64,000 nt of DNA from contig JBBPTG010000005.1 in NCBI GenBank assembly GCA_038093975.1, forward strand, positions 372,001 through 436,000, in the 5' to 3' direction. Origin of the DNA: Chalciporus piperatus. Taxonomy: Eukaryota; Basidiomycota; Agaricomycetes; Boletales; Boletaceae. The position numbers and the translations under genes were made by a program. Under the pieces are notes generated by a model. That model was not told the origin of the DNA. It ran no database searches and was given only the letters and a program-made list of their open reading frames with translations. Position 1 is the first letter of the stretch. Each line of letters opens with the position of its first letter. Shown piece by piece: positions 30,012 to 42,259 of this stretch.

Positions 30012-32142
30012 ATGACCTCCAGACCCAGAAAGATTCCGCGCGTCACGTATCCAGGAATAAACACGACTGGAGCGCTTGGCCGCAGTGACTCTCGCGACCC
30101 CATCACTGTAAAGATCTCCCTTCAGTCGCTCCCACATGACATCATCTACTACATTGGGAGCTTCCTTGAGGTCCTTGATCTGATTTCCTTACAGAAGGTC
30201 CGTATCCCCTTCTGGAATTTTCTGTGTGTGTGTGTTCTATCTAATCCGTTTGGAGGCAGGCGTTACCTTGGCTCTCGGATTTCAACGCGTCTTATTCCAT
30301 ATGGGCAAGATTATACAGAAACTCGTCATTGCCTCGTCCCCCAGGGCCGCTCCCCCTTGCAAATATTGCCAGCCACATCACGGCACTCGAGCAGAGCGCA
30401 TCCCTTGAACGCGCATGGGCTGCAGCTCGTTCCGCAGAAGCTAGTCACCCGACGAAGTGGATATACTCTGCGATGAAAGGATCAGGGTCCCAACTTGGTG
30501 AAAAACGGACTTTCGATCTTCCTCTACAAGGTAGCCGCGAGGCTAAGTTTTCGCTTGTGTTTGGTCGGTGGTTGTTTGTTGGACTCCTGCAAGAAAACCG
30601 CGTGATATGCCATGACTTGAATGCACCAGACGATGACCTGGGTCGGTATACCGTGGTATACAAGTCCCAAGGAGGAATAACGCACTTTGCTTGCGCAGAG
30701 AGTACGGGCTTGGATGGCCAACCTATCGCTTTCGCAGTAGTCAAGGAGAGGGACGCTGGCAGTCCACGCTCCAATCTTCCATACGTGATGTGAGTGGTCT
30801 TCATCAGAATATCCCATCTACCATAATTTCATCAAACCCCAGAAAAGTCTTCAAAATCGAGGCGCCACCGTTCTCATCTGCGGGGATCATGCAAGTACGC
30901 TTTAGAGAAGTTCTCGCAAGCGTCATTGCATGGCCAAGCGCCGCCTTCACGATGTCCCTCAGCTCCACTCTCTTACTTGTCGCGGATGATTCAAGACGCG
31001 TTGATGATTCTGGTATCCTCTGCATGGGTGCGGTCTCGTTTGAGAGGTACCATTTAGCCCTTGGCCCCGCAGTGAGAAAGACTTTCCCTCATGACACAAC
31101 GTTTATTGAATTTTGCTAGTTTGGCCTGTACACGCATTTAGCCATTACATTCGTCCCATGCACGACACACCTTCTAGTGATCCGTGTATTCATGCGCGGT
31201 GCTTCTGCCGAAGGTGGTTCTTGTACGAGCGTCATAGACGCCTACAACATCTCACAGTCCAGAATAGCACCCCAACATCCCAACATCAAATCCAAAGGTT
31301 TCCGACTCTCTCACACTCACCGCGGAACCGCAGACCTTTTCATCAGGGACGCGAAACTCCTCGAGGATCCAGCTTTCTCGGTTGCGAGCGCTGGCATTGT
31401 ACCTGAAAGCGTCGCCGCTCTTCGTGGATACCGCAGACATACACTGGATCCCAAACTCGCGATCACGGCCACGATTGTTGGTATCCGAAACGTTTCCAGT
31501 CCATCGCGTAGCTCGTTTCTCGGAATACTGCGCGTCGTGTTGTCCCCCACGGAGCAACGAATGGAGCTATCTCGGGCTTTGAGCGAGAGAAATTTGCAAC
31601 AGATTGCGGTCCTAACACGAACCTATTCCGATTTTCCCTCGATGCCGCACAAGGCCGAAACCACCGGGAAACTCATGGTCGAATATACACCACTCTACAT
31701 CCTCCCGTCTCCCTTGCGTCTCCCGTTCTTTGAGCCGGCCGTCAACGGATCGATGAGAGGCATCTTGCTAATTCCCCTGGAAGAGCAAGAGCAAGAGGAA
31801 GAACCTCAGGCTGACGCTTGTGGACCGCGCTCGTCCCCCGTCCTGCCTATCTTTGAAGGGATATGTATCCGGCTGCACGACACGAACCAAGATGAAGACG
31901 AACCCGAGTGGGTCGGGGTTACCAGCTTCGCACATCACCCTGCCTTCCAACCTCTGAGACCTCCCTCCGAGTCTGTTCCGGTCAGGATCGATGTTACCTC
32001 GCTGCCGTATATGCTCACCATCTTTCCTCCCACTCTGCTGGCGTTCGATGGGATACGAGGGAGAATGGTATTCTTGCGCTTGGGGGCACTTTCGCCTACG
32101 AAGCTGGAGCATCGATTAACGATCGAGATTTGGGACCGATAA
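30012..32142 (+). CDS. F-box protein with long C-terminal region
   Basis: Four exons (30012-30197, 30260-30789, 30843-31071, 31120-32142) join in phase for 655 residues. The F-box is at residues 38-62: SLQSLPHDIIYYIGSFLEVL then DLISLQK, continuing into ALPWLSDFNASYSIWARLY across the first intron. This continuation, with RNSSLPRPPGPL after it, recurs in large Agaricomycete F-box families. The remainder is probably a beta-rich substrate-recognition region. The protein is expected to serve as an adaptor of an SCF ubiquitin ligase through Skp1. The substrate is unknown. A run of Glu/Gln (EEQEQEEE) lies near residue 540. Confidence 0.82.
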
Positions 32143-33301
32143 TAAAGCATGACCTCGTGGATAGGGTTCATCTTGTAGGTTTGAAACTGTGTCTTGCTTC
32201 CTGGTGATAATATATAAGAATATAGTACAGTGCGACCTGTTAGACACCATCCCGATGCTTACGACTAAGCGGCCTCGCAATGAGCAGGCACTGCGATCTC
32301 GGAGAGGTATCATGATATGTCTTGCGCTCACTTGAAGCAATCATGCTATCCCAACGATAGGGCGCCCCGGATCCACTGCCCTGCCAGTGACCATAATGAT
32401 ACGGCTGTGATAGCCACTCGGCTTGAGGATCGGAATGGTGGTGCCTCCGTCTTCGTTCTTTAGCTCACTCGGAGGTATACCAGGCGTAGAACTTCACGCA
32501 CCAGTGGGTTTTCGGCATCTGCTTCTACTGTTACTTACTAGTACTGTTCGTTCGTTATCTCGTTCTGCGGAGCTGGAGCTGCCCCCCCAGCAATTGGAGG
32601 CTCCGAGAACTCAAACATCCAAAACGCGAGTACGAGTGCTTTCTCAAACGAATTAAATCTAAGTATGTGATTGAGAGCACCTAAAGCTACATGTACAATT
32701 GACCGAAAAAACCAAGCGAGACAGAAACGACCATAAGTAGAACGGTCATTTCCACATACCATAATATGTAAACCGAGGGGGGTCAGGAGGGAGGGGACGA
32801 CGGACGACGAGAGCGGGAACAGGAACGGGAACAGGAACAGGAACAGGAGAGCAGGCAGGGAGAAGCGGAAGCGGAAGTAGAGAAGAGACGACGTGAGAGG
32901 GAAAAGAACTAAAGGAACTAAAGCGACAAAGAAGTTGACGAGGTATCCGGGGCGTAGTACACACTCGCGATTAGGCATGGCGATCAAATACGGGGGGAGC
33001 GAGCGTACACGTAGATCCAATCGACGATAAACAGGAGAGAGAAGCCGAAAGGGGAGACGGCCAGAAGGGCAACGAGGTGAACGTAGTAAGGAGTAAGAGC
33101 CGACCGTGTGGAGATACAAAATACATGAAATCCAATAGCAGCTGAATACGTACGACCGCTGCTTCTTCGATGAGCGAAAATGGCAACAGGACGGCCAGAG
33201 CAAAGTAAACGTGAGGAGTCAAGGAAGAGGGGGAAGATGAAGCAGGGAAGAGAACACACGAAAAATCGGATACAGGCCAACTTCATCGAGTATCGTGCGG
33301 G
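32143..33301. other. 1.16-kb convergent spacer
   Basis: 3' flanks of the F-box gene and the transcription factor gene. The sequence is low-complexity, with purine-rich runs on the plus strand. A 221-residue open frame on the minus strand (32538-33203) is Leu/Phe/Pro-rich because of the repeat and shows no family resemblance, so it is not called. Confidence 0.45.
32815..32850. repeat. Hexanucleotide repeat (GGAAC A/G), six units
   Basis: Six head-to-tail units alternating gggaac and aggaac lie in the convergent spacer. No coding role. Confidence 0.9.
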
Positions 33302-36300
33302 TCATGAATAAGTCGTGAATCGATCGTAAGGACGCCAGAAGCCACCTTCATCCGACACCGCACTCGTTTGCTGGGGCCACGTCTGGGCCATCGACTGATG
33401 TTGTTCTTGGAACGGCGACTGTGGCAGAGATGCGTGTCGTTCGGGGACATACATCCCCTGGTGTGACTTGTCGTGCGAATATTGGTAGAGGCCGCCGTCT
33501 TGAGAGACCGCGTGATCCCGCATTTGGAAGGAGATGTCTTCGGTGTCATGGTTTACCCCAACGAGTGTCATCGTCTGAGACTGAGACTGAGCGTCGTAGG
33601 GGTAGAACGACTGCGTGGGAGCGGACATCTCGAAGGAGGATGTCCGCTGGTCATGCGAGGGTGCCGTAGAATATTGCGCGGCTCCGCTTGGATACGGCGA
33701 ACTGATGTTAGAATATGTTCCACTAGACGGCGCGTACGATGCGGGACTTGATCCAGCGAATGGGACGCTGTGTGTCCGCTCGTAGGAGGAACCGGGGCGT
33801 GAGACTTTCGAGACCTGTTGCGAACTCGCCAGGTCCTGATTCATCTCCGGTTGAGGGTACCGCCGGGACTGAGACATATCCATACTCATATGAACCTGCG
33901 CTCTCGCCTCGTCTTCGGCACTAAACGGCAGCGAGAAATCAACCGAACCGTTCTCAAGGTTCCGAGTAGCGGAGGAATGGTAGACAGAAGCAGCAACAGT
34001 CTGCGTGGGTTGCGGGTAGGAAACCGACTCCTGAGATGAATGGTACGACGGATGCTCGACAGCGGGACTGGGCGTCATCGAGGGGACCTGACGCATAGAG
34101 GGGACGACGGTCTGCACGTTGTCCGCCACGGACGGGGTAGAAGACGACGTGCGAAGCTTGGCAAACGGCGACGGCTCTTTGCCAGTGCGAACACGAATAC
34201 CGGTCTGCGGATAAGGCGGCTTCTTCGTGTGCTTGTCTTTGCACTTGGAATCATCCGCTCCACGTTTTGGCCCAATTGACGAGGACAACGACGCCACCGA
34301 CGGCGGACGTTTGGCTTGCTCCTCGATAGGACTGACGTGAGCTGGCGGCACAGAAGAAGGAACACTCGGCGGTGCCGGTGTGGGTCGTACGCCATTATGA
34401 AGCGGCGAATGGTCGGGAGACGCTGGAGGCATCGATGAGCCTGCCGACACGACAGGAGCACTGACGAATGGAAACTGGAAGCCGTTGCGCAATTGTTCGA
34501 CGTCCGCCTCAAGCTCATCGAATTTCCTCTTTGTCCCTGCCGAAGCAGCATCCGAACTCCCAGTGCGTGCACACTCGGCTTTCCGTAGCAGAAGCTCGAC
34601 AATCTTGACGGCTTCGTGCACCCCTCCTTCCACCCCTCCTTGCATAGGGCCGCGTCCCGTGTTCAGCATCGGGTCTCGCATGACCTCGAGCGCATAGTTG
34701 ACATCCTCGATAGCGGTGTGTGCCCACACACTACTAGGGTCCTTGATCACGTTGTGCGCACATGCGACAGCGGCGTCAAAGAGCGTCCTAGAGAACGAGT
34801 AGAAGCTAAACAGTGCAGGCACCGGTCGACGTGCCCGAAGGTCGGGCCGTTGCTTCCACATTAAACACAACACCCGGAGCGAACGGATGATGACGTGTGC
34901 AGCGGTGAAGGTACCAACCGTTGCTTGATAGTATGACGTGGAATTACCATGACCATACGACGGTCGTAAGAAGGGAATGTAGACCTTCATTATAAGCCGT
35001 TGAGCGGTCACCGCTAATTCGCATCGTTGGGCCAGAAGAACAGGGGACACGTTGGTCGATTCTGCCGGAGTAGCCAATGGGCGAGAGGAGCTGGCCCCGT
35101 CCGATAAATGTGACTGTGATGCCTGTGCGATGCGAGGGTCCAAATCGATGTCCAGTCGGAACGTGGACGGCAGATCTGCAAGCCATTGTTTGATCTCGTC
35201 CGCGCACGAGGCCGCTTGCTCAAGCGTGAACTGCTCGTGTGCGGCCGGATCATTCTGGACAGAGTCCCTCAGAGAACGTTTTTTGATGTCCTTCACCAGC
35301 TGTGCGAGACTGCGTGAGGTAGAGTGAGCATCACCCACAGAAATAGTCAGTTAAACTGGGTAACATACCGGCATTTAAGACCAAAGTACTTGAAATCTGA
35401 GGAATTAGGCTCCAACAAGGAGTGAGGACCCCGAGGAAGAGGGATGGTCGTGCAAGCAGGAGTGAATACTTCTTCATCCACATCCATAGGGAGGCGCGTG
35501 GTATGTTCCAGGTCCGAAATGAGAGGGGATCGCCCCATATAGTCTGAGATAAACCTGCGAGGATCCCGCCAATGAGCTGAAGAACAGGTGCATAACAAAT
35601 GACTCACACGTCGTAATAGAAGATGTCCCACCAAAGTCGCCGTCTTGACTCGGCCTCGAACAGGTTGAATTTTCCAGGGAATTCGTCAGGATCGGTATCC
35701 AGTCCCATGGTCCGAGCCATGTTGACCATTTTACCAACCTACCAAGAGAGGGGAACACGCCTTTGATTAGCCATCATTCATCAATGATCGGAAACCGCTC
35801 ACATCGGGCAAAAGAGTATGTCCAACACGAGCTTTGCTGTCATGCAGTGCGTACAGCACGTGGAGGATCATGGTCGCGAGGAAGTCTAGATCATAAGAAC
35901 TTGACTTTTCGAACAATGAAAGTGCTTGTTGAGATAGAGCAAAAAGCACTGCAGGTGAACACACGGCCTCCTTGGAAGCACCTTTGGACTTTTTGCTCGA
36001 GACAGGATGATGTTCTGGCTTCTTCCTTGATGATGGGCGAGAAGAAGACGGATCATCCGGAGACACGCCGTCACCATGTGCGACCTCCAACCGGGCTTCC
36101 TCACCGGAAATCTCTCTATCAACCAACGTACCTAATGCAAAGGCTGCGGCAACGGAGGCAAAACACGAGAGTGTTGGCTTCTGACCCGAAGCCGTACGAC
36201 CAGACGAGGCTGTGGCACCAGATGAACCGAAAAATATTGCACGAGCAGTCTCTGCCTTGGTTGGTATACCTCCAGTCGAACCGTTTTTGTGGGCAGACGG

Positions 36301-37277
36301 ATCGGAAGGAGCACCGTCGTTCCCTTCGGCGTCAGAGGACCACTTGAACATGGCCTCAGCACGATCCTTGAAGTGCTTAAAATTAAAGCAAGGGTGCATC
36401 TTGAGGACATCTTCCACATTGTCGTAAAGTTTTTGCCGTCGTCGTGGAGCAAAGGGCAGCTGGGCGAGTAGTCTTGCAGTTACAGCAGGAGTCTCGCCCG
36501 CTGAAGGGGATGTAGAAGCATAATAAGCGGATAGTGGAGGGAGAAGGAAATGCACTGGTGGGTCGGAAGAAGAATGATCATGTGCAGCTAGGTTGATTGG
36601 CGTCGACTCCACTTTGACAGGACTTGAGGCGTAAGAAGGGCATGACGGATAGGAAGGTGAAGGTTGAACGGGCAGAATATCTTTACTGAGATCGAGTTCG
36701 TCCAGCCATATTGCCGTGATGTCATCAAGAGAGATTGCTAGGGAAGAGCCGGATTGACCGACTGCGAGGAGGGGACGATCAACATGCATGGATGGCCCTG
36801 GAGCATGGTTGTAAAAATTGTGCGAGCGTGCTCCCGGTGCGGTAAACTGGGCCAGTTGCGACTCTAGTTGAATGAGACGGTTATTGAGAGAGTGCAAGTC
36901 GCTGGGAGAAGAGATAAGTCCAGGGGAGGGCAGAGAGAGTCCGGAGGGATGCGCACACTTTCTCCGCTGCAGCAGGGGAATAAACGCATCTGGCAACTGT
37001 GTCTCGTTTGGTGCATGAGCCGCAGGGAGTTCGTCTGTCGCATTTGAGTTTTAAACGTTTGCACTGAAGAAGGGGAGGAGAGTTATCATATATTGGGGCG
37101 GACATTGAGAGATATGAGCGCACCTCTGCACATACGACGGTAACCCGAGAGCGGATTTGCCTGTGGCAGGTGAGGGGGAATATCAGGAGGTGAAGAGAGA
37201 ACGTACGGGCCAGCAGAAGCGCCTGGTTGAGAGTGGTGTTGGGAGTGGGAGTCAGGGAGTAGGGAGGGGTCCATCAT
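33302..37277 (-). CDS. Zn2Cys6 fungal-specific transcription factor
   Basis: The first exons are 37277-37207, 37160-37124, 37063-36957 and 36901 onward, followed by further exons to the stop at 33302. Joining the tiny second exon to the third completes the binuclear cluster CAECKRLKLKCDRRTPC, followed by GSC and ARC: C-x2-C-x6-C-x5-C-x2-C-x8-C. A dimerisation coiled coil follows (SLNNRLIQLESQLAQF, about residue 80). The fungal-specific transcription factor domain includes ARTMGLDTDPDEFPGKFNLF and RRRLWWDIFYYDV. The C-terminal half is Ser/Gln/Pro-rich and probably activating. It acts in the nucleus; the target pathway is not evident. All six zinc ligands are present. Confidence 0.88.
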
Positions 37278-38410
37278 CCTGTGAGTGACTCAGGAGAGGT
37301 CGGGGTCAAGAAAATCGGGGAAAATAAGGCGAAATAATCGCCGTTGAGGAAGAGAATTGAATTGAGAGGGGAGACAGTTTGGTGGTGGATAAATGACAAG
37401 GGACGTGAGTTGCGATCGCAGAATACACAACCTACTGGGAGGGTAATCGGGTCTCAACTTGGACCCCGGAGACATTCGTGTGTTTATCTTCATTTCAAAA
37501 ACGTGAGACATTATGTAATGCTCATTTCCTCCTGCTGGAGCGTTGACAACTCACGCGTTTGGACAATGTTACTGAATGTCAGTGAATGTATCCTTGTATC
37601 CGACTTCGAAGTTCCACTCTGTTTGACTCCAATGTCTTCTCGATCACCCGAGTCTCGACTTAGGCACGTTCGTTTGCTTCCGTGATCATTTGGGATGTCA
37701 GGAAGCCTGGGGATCAGCGTTGTGAACATCTGCTCCCGTGACGGTCCGGCTCCGCTTCCTCTGCTTCACATATCCCGCGAACCACGGCAACGAGGCAGCG
37801 CTTTGGTCCAGCCATCCAGGAGGAACCCCCTTTGCCATCTACACCATCATGAACAGGCACCCTCCTCGCAAGGAACCCCGAAATACATCACGTCAACACC
37901 TAAACGTGTCCGTGCCTCAGCACTCAGCCCTGCACGACAGCTTTCGGAAACCACGACAGACTTCCACTTGGCTCCAGGGGCTGGGATATTTCCCTCAGTC
38001 CATGTAGCATGAAATCTGCCAATCCGGCAAAGGTCCCGGACGCCGATATCCATCATAGAAAACTTTGTACCATCCGGGCATAATCGCCGATTCGCTGTGT
38101 TACGCACCCCCCATCGCTTGTTCCGCGAAACTAAGGAAGAAGCTGTGGAGTTATCGGTCGTCATCACCGTGTGAACACCTGGCAAAGTTAGCCCTCCTCG
38201 ACGTCAAATTGTTATTTAGGCTCCGACTCTTCGGGAAGGGCTGGCGCGCTCTAGATGAACTGGTTGCAGACACCGGTCCGTTGACGAGAATGGATGAGCA
38301 TCTGCGCCGTTTTTTTTCGTCATCTTACGTGCCCATCGAGTTAATGGGAATCTCTGTTGAATGCGACCCTGACACGTAGGCTAAGTCATACCTCTTCACA
38401 CTGCGGGGTC
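37278..38410. other. 1.1-kb spacer upstream of the transcription factor gene
   Basis: This contains the transcription factor promoter and leader and the 3' flank of SEC11. Several open frames of 70-110 codons occur but show no protein features or splice logic. No gene called. Confidence 0.45.
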
Positions 38411-39317
38411 TCATTCCCGTTGTATGAGTGCCAGCAGTCCCAACCCTCCCAGTAATGCATATTTCAGCTGCGGGAAGTCGTTCTGTTCCACAAAAACGTA
38501 CGTTAGATCTGATGGTACAAAATATAATGTGCCGATCATACCATGGCAATTGTGACGTATCCAACATATGGGAGGAATCTGTCCATGCAAAGAGCATCAG
38601 CATGAGCGAGCAAGTCACACTCTGTGGCGCTAACGCGTATCCACAGCTTAAACCAGAACAAGACTCACCCGCGGACTTTACCAATGATGTGACGTCGCTC
38701 CAGAAAATCAAGCCCCTGGTATAGCTCGATGTCATCGACGTGGTTGTTATCACCCTTTGTGAGCAGAAGCTGATTAGGGCCAGGTGCATACTTGGAAAAG
38801 CTGTTCGGCTACACGTCAAGTAAAGAAACAGTCAAAGGCACAACACTGACCGGTCCTTCTTTGACTTCCGAGTCGAGTTGGACACTAGGATGTCGTGCGT
38901 TTCTAACACTCGGTGGACGATGGGGATGTCTGCGCCGGGTATCTTGTACACCGTTATGTCGCCAGTATGATACGGTACATTTGGTGGGTTCGTTAGGAAG
39001 AGTAGGTCACCACGGTAGAACGCAGGTTCCATGGAACCACTGAACGGCACGTGCGCGGTATGTCACCGAGTCTTCACATGGGAAGAGAAGTGGTGATGCA
39101 CACCTCAGAACGACAACGATGGGTGACTCGGTGTTGAAGAAGAGACCCAAGCCCTTCCATAGCATCAACCCTGACGCGATGACGGATGCAAAATTGAGCA
39201 TCTGGAGGAGAACCTGTAAACGTTGGAACACGTCAGTTAAGAGAAGATGAGACTGGGTGGGAGACAAACATGACGGAAACCGAGTCTGCGAATTGTCTTG
39301 AGCTCGTCAGCGAACAT
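38411..39317 (-). CDS. SEC11: Signal peptidase complex catalytic subunit SEC11
   Basis: Six exons (39317-39270, 39213-39104, 39039-38851, 38800-38669, 38578-38542, 38482-38411) join in phase for 195 residues. An N-terminal amphipathic stretch and a transmembrane helix (residues about 17-45) lead into [15 protein letters not shown], where the Ser of GSMEP is the catalytic nucleophile. The catalytic His lies in IPIVHRVLE, and the downstream acidic region is [19 protein letters not shown]-terminal hydrophobic segment ([10 protein letters not shown]) follows. The enzyme sits in the ER membrane and removes signal peptides. The catalytic Ser codon is split by intron 2. Slightly longer than yeast Sec11 owing to a basic insert ([10 protein letters not shown]) before intron 3. 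Confidence 0.93.
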
Positions 39318-39712
39318 CTTGAGGAAGTAGCTTTAGGGCGAGGAGGTCTTTGAAGTGTTGGGCGTTTGCAGGAAACCCACCTTGGGGCGAACACGTGGTG
39401 GATGAACTTCCGAATATGGAAAGTACTACGTTGCACTTTGCAGAGGTGACAACGTACAGCAGCCGTGGAGCGATAGGAGCGCTGAATGTCGTTCAGTTAT
39501 CAATCAGAACAGTCTACTTTGAAGAGAAAATCACACTTTCAATTTGGATTGTATCAATGTCTACATGTACACTGACTACGCTCGCTAGACAGGATGTTTA
39601 CGCATATTTACCCATTTTGAGTCAGCTGTCAGTTCTCGGCAACTTCCGGATTTATGTACAGTTGTGGCTTGCAAGGACACAGCCGCCCCTTGTCCTCAAG
39701 CACGAATCCAAC
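39318..39712. promoter_or_regulatory. Divergent promoter between SEC11 and RPS11
   Basis: 395 bp between two outward-facing start codons. Pyrimidine-rich near the RPS11 side, as is common for ribosomal protein genes. No other gene was seen. Confidence 0.45.
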
Positions 39713-40458
39713 ATGGCCGAACAGGTGCGTCGCAGCGACTCTACAACGATATCGAATTCATGACCAGGTCCACGTAGATCGAGAAAGCTTTCCAGAAGCA
39801 ACACCTTTTCCAAAACGCCAAAGTCCGCGGTAAGAAATCATCCTCAGGTCAAATAGTGTGACTGATCGATTATCTCCTCAAGGCGGTAAAAAGGTCTCGA
39901 CGAAAGACAAGCGGTGGTACAAGGATGTCGGTCTAGGATTCAAGACCCCTTCAGAAGCCATCCACGGAACCTACATCGGTGTGTTATTTCGCGATCATGG
40001 TATTTCCGGCAGACCTGAGACGTGCGACCTTGCGTATACAGACAAAAAATGTCCCTTTACCGGCAACGTCTCCATCCGTGGTCGTATTTTGACCGGCAAG
40101 GTCGTTTCGACCAAAATGACTCGAACAATCGTCATTCGCCGGGACTACCTCCACTACATCCCCAAGTACCGTATGTCGAGACGTGAAACTGGATCTATTC
40201 CATTTTGACATATCTTCGACAGACCGTTACGAGAAGAGACATAAGAACTTGGCCGCACACGTTTCACCTGCCTTCCGTGTCGAAGTCGGTGACACTGTCA
40301 CAGTTGGTGAGTCAATCAAACGCATCGCCAGTGCTGTCGATCCTATAGTCGCTAAACCATGGCTAGGTCAATGCAGACCGCTATCGAAAACCGTTCGATT
40401 CAACGTGCTTCGGGTGGCGCAGAACAAGGCAACAGCGAAGGCCTTTGGCAAGTTCTGA
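39713..40458 (+). CDS. RPS11: 40S ribosomal protein uS17 (S11)
   Basis: Six exons (39713-39724, 39778-39829, 39883-39978, 40042-40170, 40223-40306, 40367-40458) give 154 residues, the expected length. The first exon encodes only MAEQ. Diagnostic blocks are [43 protein letters not shown], the uS17 core [35 protein letters not shown] and the C-terminal [14 protein letters not shown]. It binds 18S rRNA in the small subunit body. Five introns in under 750 bp is typical of basidiomycete ribosomal protein genes. Confidence 0.96.
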
Positions 40459-40825
40459 GCTAACTTTTTCCGGGTCACGATCGGGATTTTATTATAGCAC
40501 TTTGCATGATTTTTGTACCCATGTCGCACTATGCAGAAATGAATAGGGATCACCTATGCGCCATATGCCCAACCCGAAGGTGTGATGTAATTCCGATTGC
40601 CCCTAGGTCTAGAGACTCCACCTTGGCCGTAATGTGATCGACTGCGTAGAGGATGCAAACGCCAATCCCAGCTATACCTCCTCATCTATCCCATTCACAC
40701 AGACACCGACATCGCAGAAGCAGAAGTTGGTATGTGCGATTTCAGTTCACTTACAGTCTTGTGAAAACCCCATCAGCCACACCAGTTCTCGCGCAAAACC
40801 CCCATCACCGCTGTCATTACCACCG
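40459..40825. other. Spacer between RPS11 and the small coiled-coil gene
   Basis: RPS11 3' flank and upstream region of the next gene. The frame of the next gene stays open back to about 40634 without an ATG, so a longer product through an upstream exon is possible. Confidence 0.4.
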
Positions 40826-41293
40826 ATGGTTGACTTCGATTCTGTCACTGCGAAGGAGAAAGACTTTGGGTCCGGTGGGCTCGAGATTTCTTCCATCCAT
40901 CCCGAAACTCTAATCCGTTGTCCAGGAGAGCTCGTGATCGAGGCAGAGGTCACCTCCATCGAGGAGGAGGACCTCGCTACTCCGGGGGAAAAGTCCATTT
41001 CCGAAGAGTGGAACCGAAAGGAACAAAAGCTCGTCTTTCTGGAACACGAGATCGATGCCATGCAAGATAGGATGACCGCCTTGGAGAACGAGTCGCGTTC
41101 GCTCAGGAAGAGGGTGACTTTGCTCGGGGACCAGGTCGTCGCCTTGGAAGACAAGATTGCTCGCAAAACTGCCCCTACGCTTCATAGCATCGTTCTCGAC
41201 GAGATACATAGGGTCATATTCGCGTCGCAAGCTGCGGTCCTTGGGTATATGAACGCGTACATCCTTGCCCCTGTGCAGAAACTCAAATTTTGA
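40826..41293 (+). CDS. Small coiled-coil protein, uncharacterised
   Basis: A single exon from ATG 40826 encodes 155 residues. An acidic N-terminus is followed by a long heptad-patterned helix (about 60-115) containing VFLEHEIDAMQDRMTALENE and LRKRVTLLGDQVVALEDKIA. The final part (FASQAAVLGYMNAYIL) is hydrophobic and could pack on a membrane or partner. No named family was recognised. The coding frame, start and stop are clear, so it is probably a real gene. Confidence 0.5.
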   Translation: MVDFDSVTAKEKDFGSGGLEISSIHPETLIRCPGELVIEAEVTSIEEEDLATPGEKSISEEWNRKEQKLVFLEHEIDAMQDRMTALENESRSLRKRVTLLGDQVVALEDKIARKTAPTLHSIVLDEIHRVIFASQAAVLGYMNAYILAPVQKLKF

Positions 41294-41618
41294 TGAGATC
41301 CACTGGCAGCTACTTAGTACGTCCTGATCAACCAAGTCACATCACCCCCTGTTTACTGACAGCAATGCTCCGCCTCGGATCCTGTCCAAGGATCGAATCA
41401 AGTGATGACACGACATCTCGCGTCTACTATTAGGCCCCCATCTTCAAGCATATATGAGACGTTGTTAGACGGTAGCCTGATTTTACTTTCTTTATGCTAC
41501 CTCCAAGTGCGTCACTGTTAGGTTATGACACTTGCTGTTCTGCGTCACATCTTCGCAATCACAATAACCGTGTATGGCACTCGGTTGGAATTTCGGCTCC
41601 GACCCCGTTAGGACCCCT
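41294..41618. other. Spacer
   Basis: No open frame or structural feature of note. It separates the coiled-coil gene from a doubtful minus-strand gene. Confidence 0.4.
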
Positions 41619-42168
41619 TTAGTTTGCTTTACCATCCGATGCGGCTACACTTCCAGAGTTATACATGAAGGGAGAAGAAGCTGACGATTCATCAGCAAGC
41701 CCTCGCGTAGTTGTACGGATAGATCGTTTACCAGACGCTTGCCATTCTCTGATTTGCTCGTCCATGTCCCTCAAGAGAGCTTCCGCTTCTTGACGCGCCG
41801 CATGATCTCGTGTTCTCGCTCGTGTAAACGGCGATACCTCACTGAGTGTGCAGCACGAGTGTCGCGACTCGCATGCGAAGATCGTGGAGGCCCGCATCGG
41901 ATATCCTCGGAAGGTGCAGAACAACGCGGATGCCCGTGTCAGACTTTTTCCTTGTGTCGATAGTCCCTCGAGGCCATGTCCAGTACGAGCCCGTCCGTGA
42001 CGAGTTGACGATGGCATAGCTTGCAATTTCCAGTCCGAATTCCACATTCAACGTAGCCTGCTCAGTCCTTGTGTTCAGTTCTGGTGCAAACTTCAAAGTA
42101 CCTTTGAAAGTCGACGTGATAGCCTCACAGACAATCCAAGAACCTCCACAACGTATCTTGCTTACCAC
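41619..42168 (-). CDS. Possible small gene or gene remnant downstream of EMC2
   Basis: Two overlapping frames on the minus strand look protein-like. One (42168-41839) reads FKGTLKFAPELNTRTEQATL and LNVEFGLEIASY. The other (up to 41619) ends with a helical, charged segment EAEALLRDMDEQIREWQASG and a Ser/Ala tail. They could be successive exons joined around 41830-41900, but no ATG and no exact splice were found, and no family was recognised. It may be a decayed gene. Low confidence. Confidence 0.25.
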
Positions 42169-42259
42169 GCACTATATATGCTTGTATGCCGGAGAGGTGC
42201 TGAGAAGCAAGTCGCTGCACAACAAGAACCTATACCTGTTCCTGCAGCGAGTTACATCA

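Noticed and set aside
32538..33203. 221-codon open frame on the minus strand
   Set aside because: Its composition (Leu/Phe/Pro runs) comes from a purine-rich repeat on the other strand; no signal peptide, domain or splice logic, and it lies in a convergent 3' spacer.
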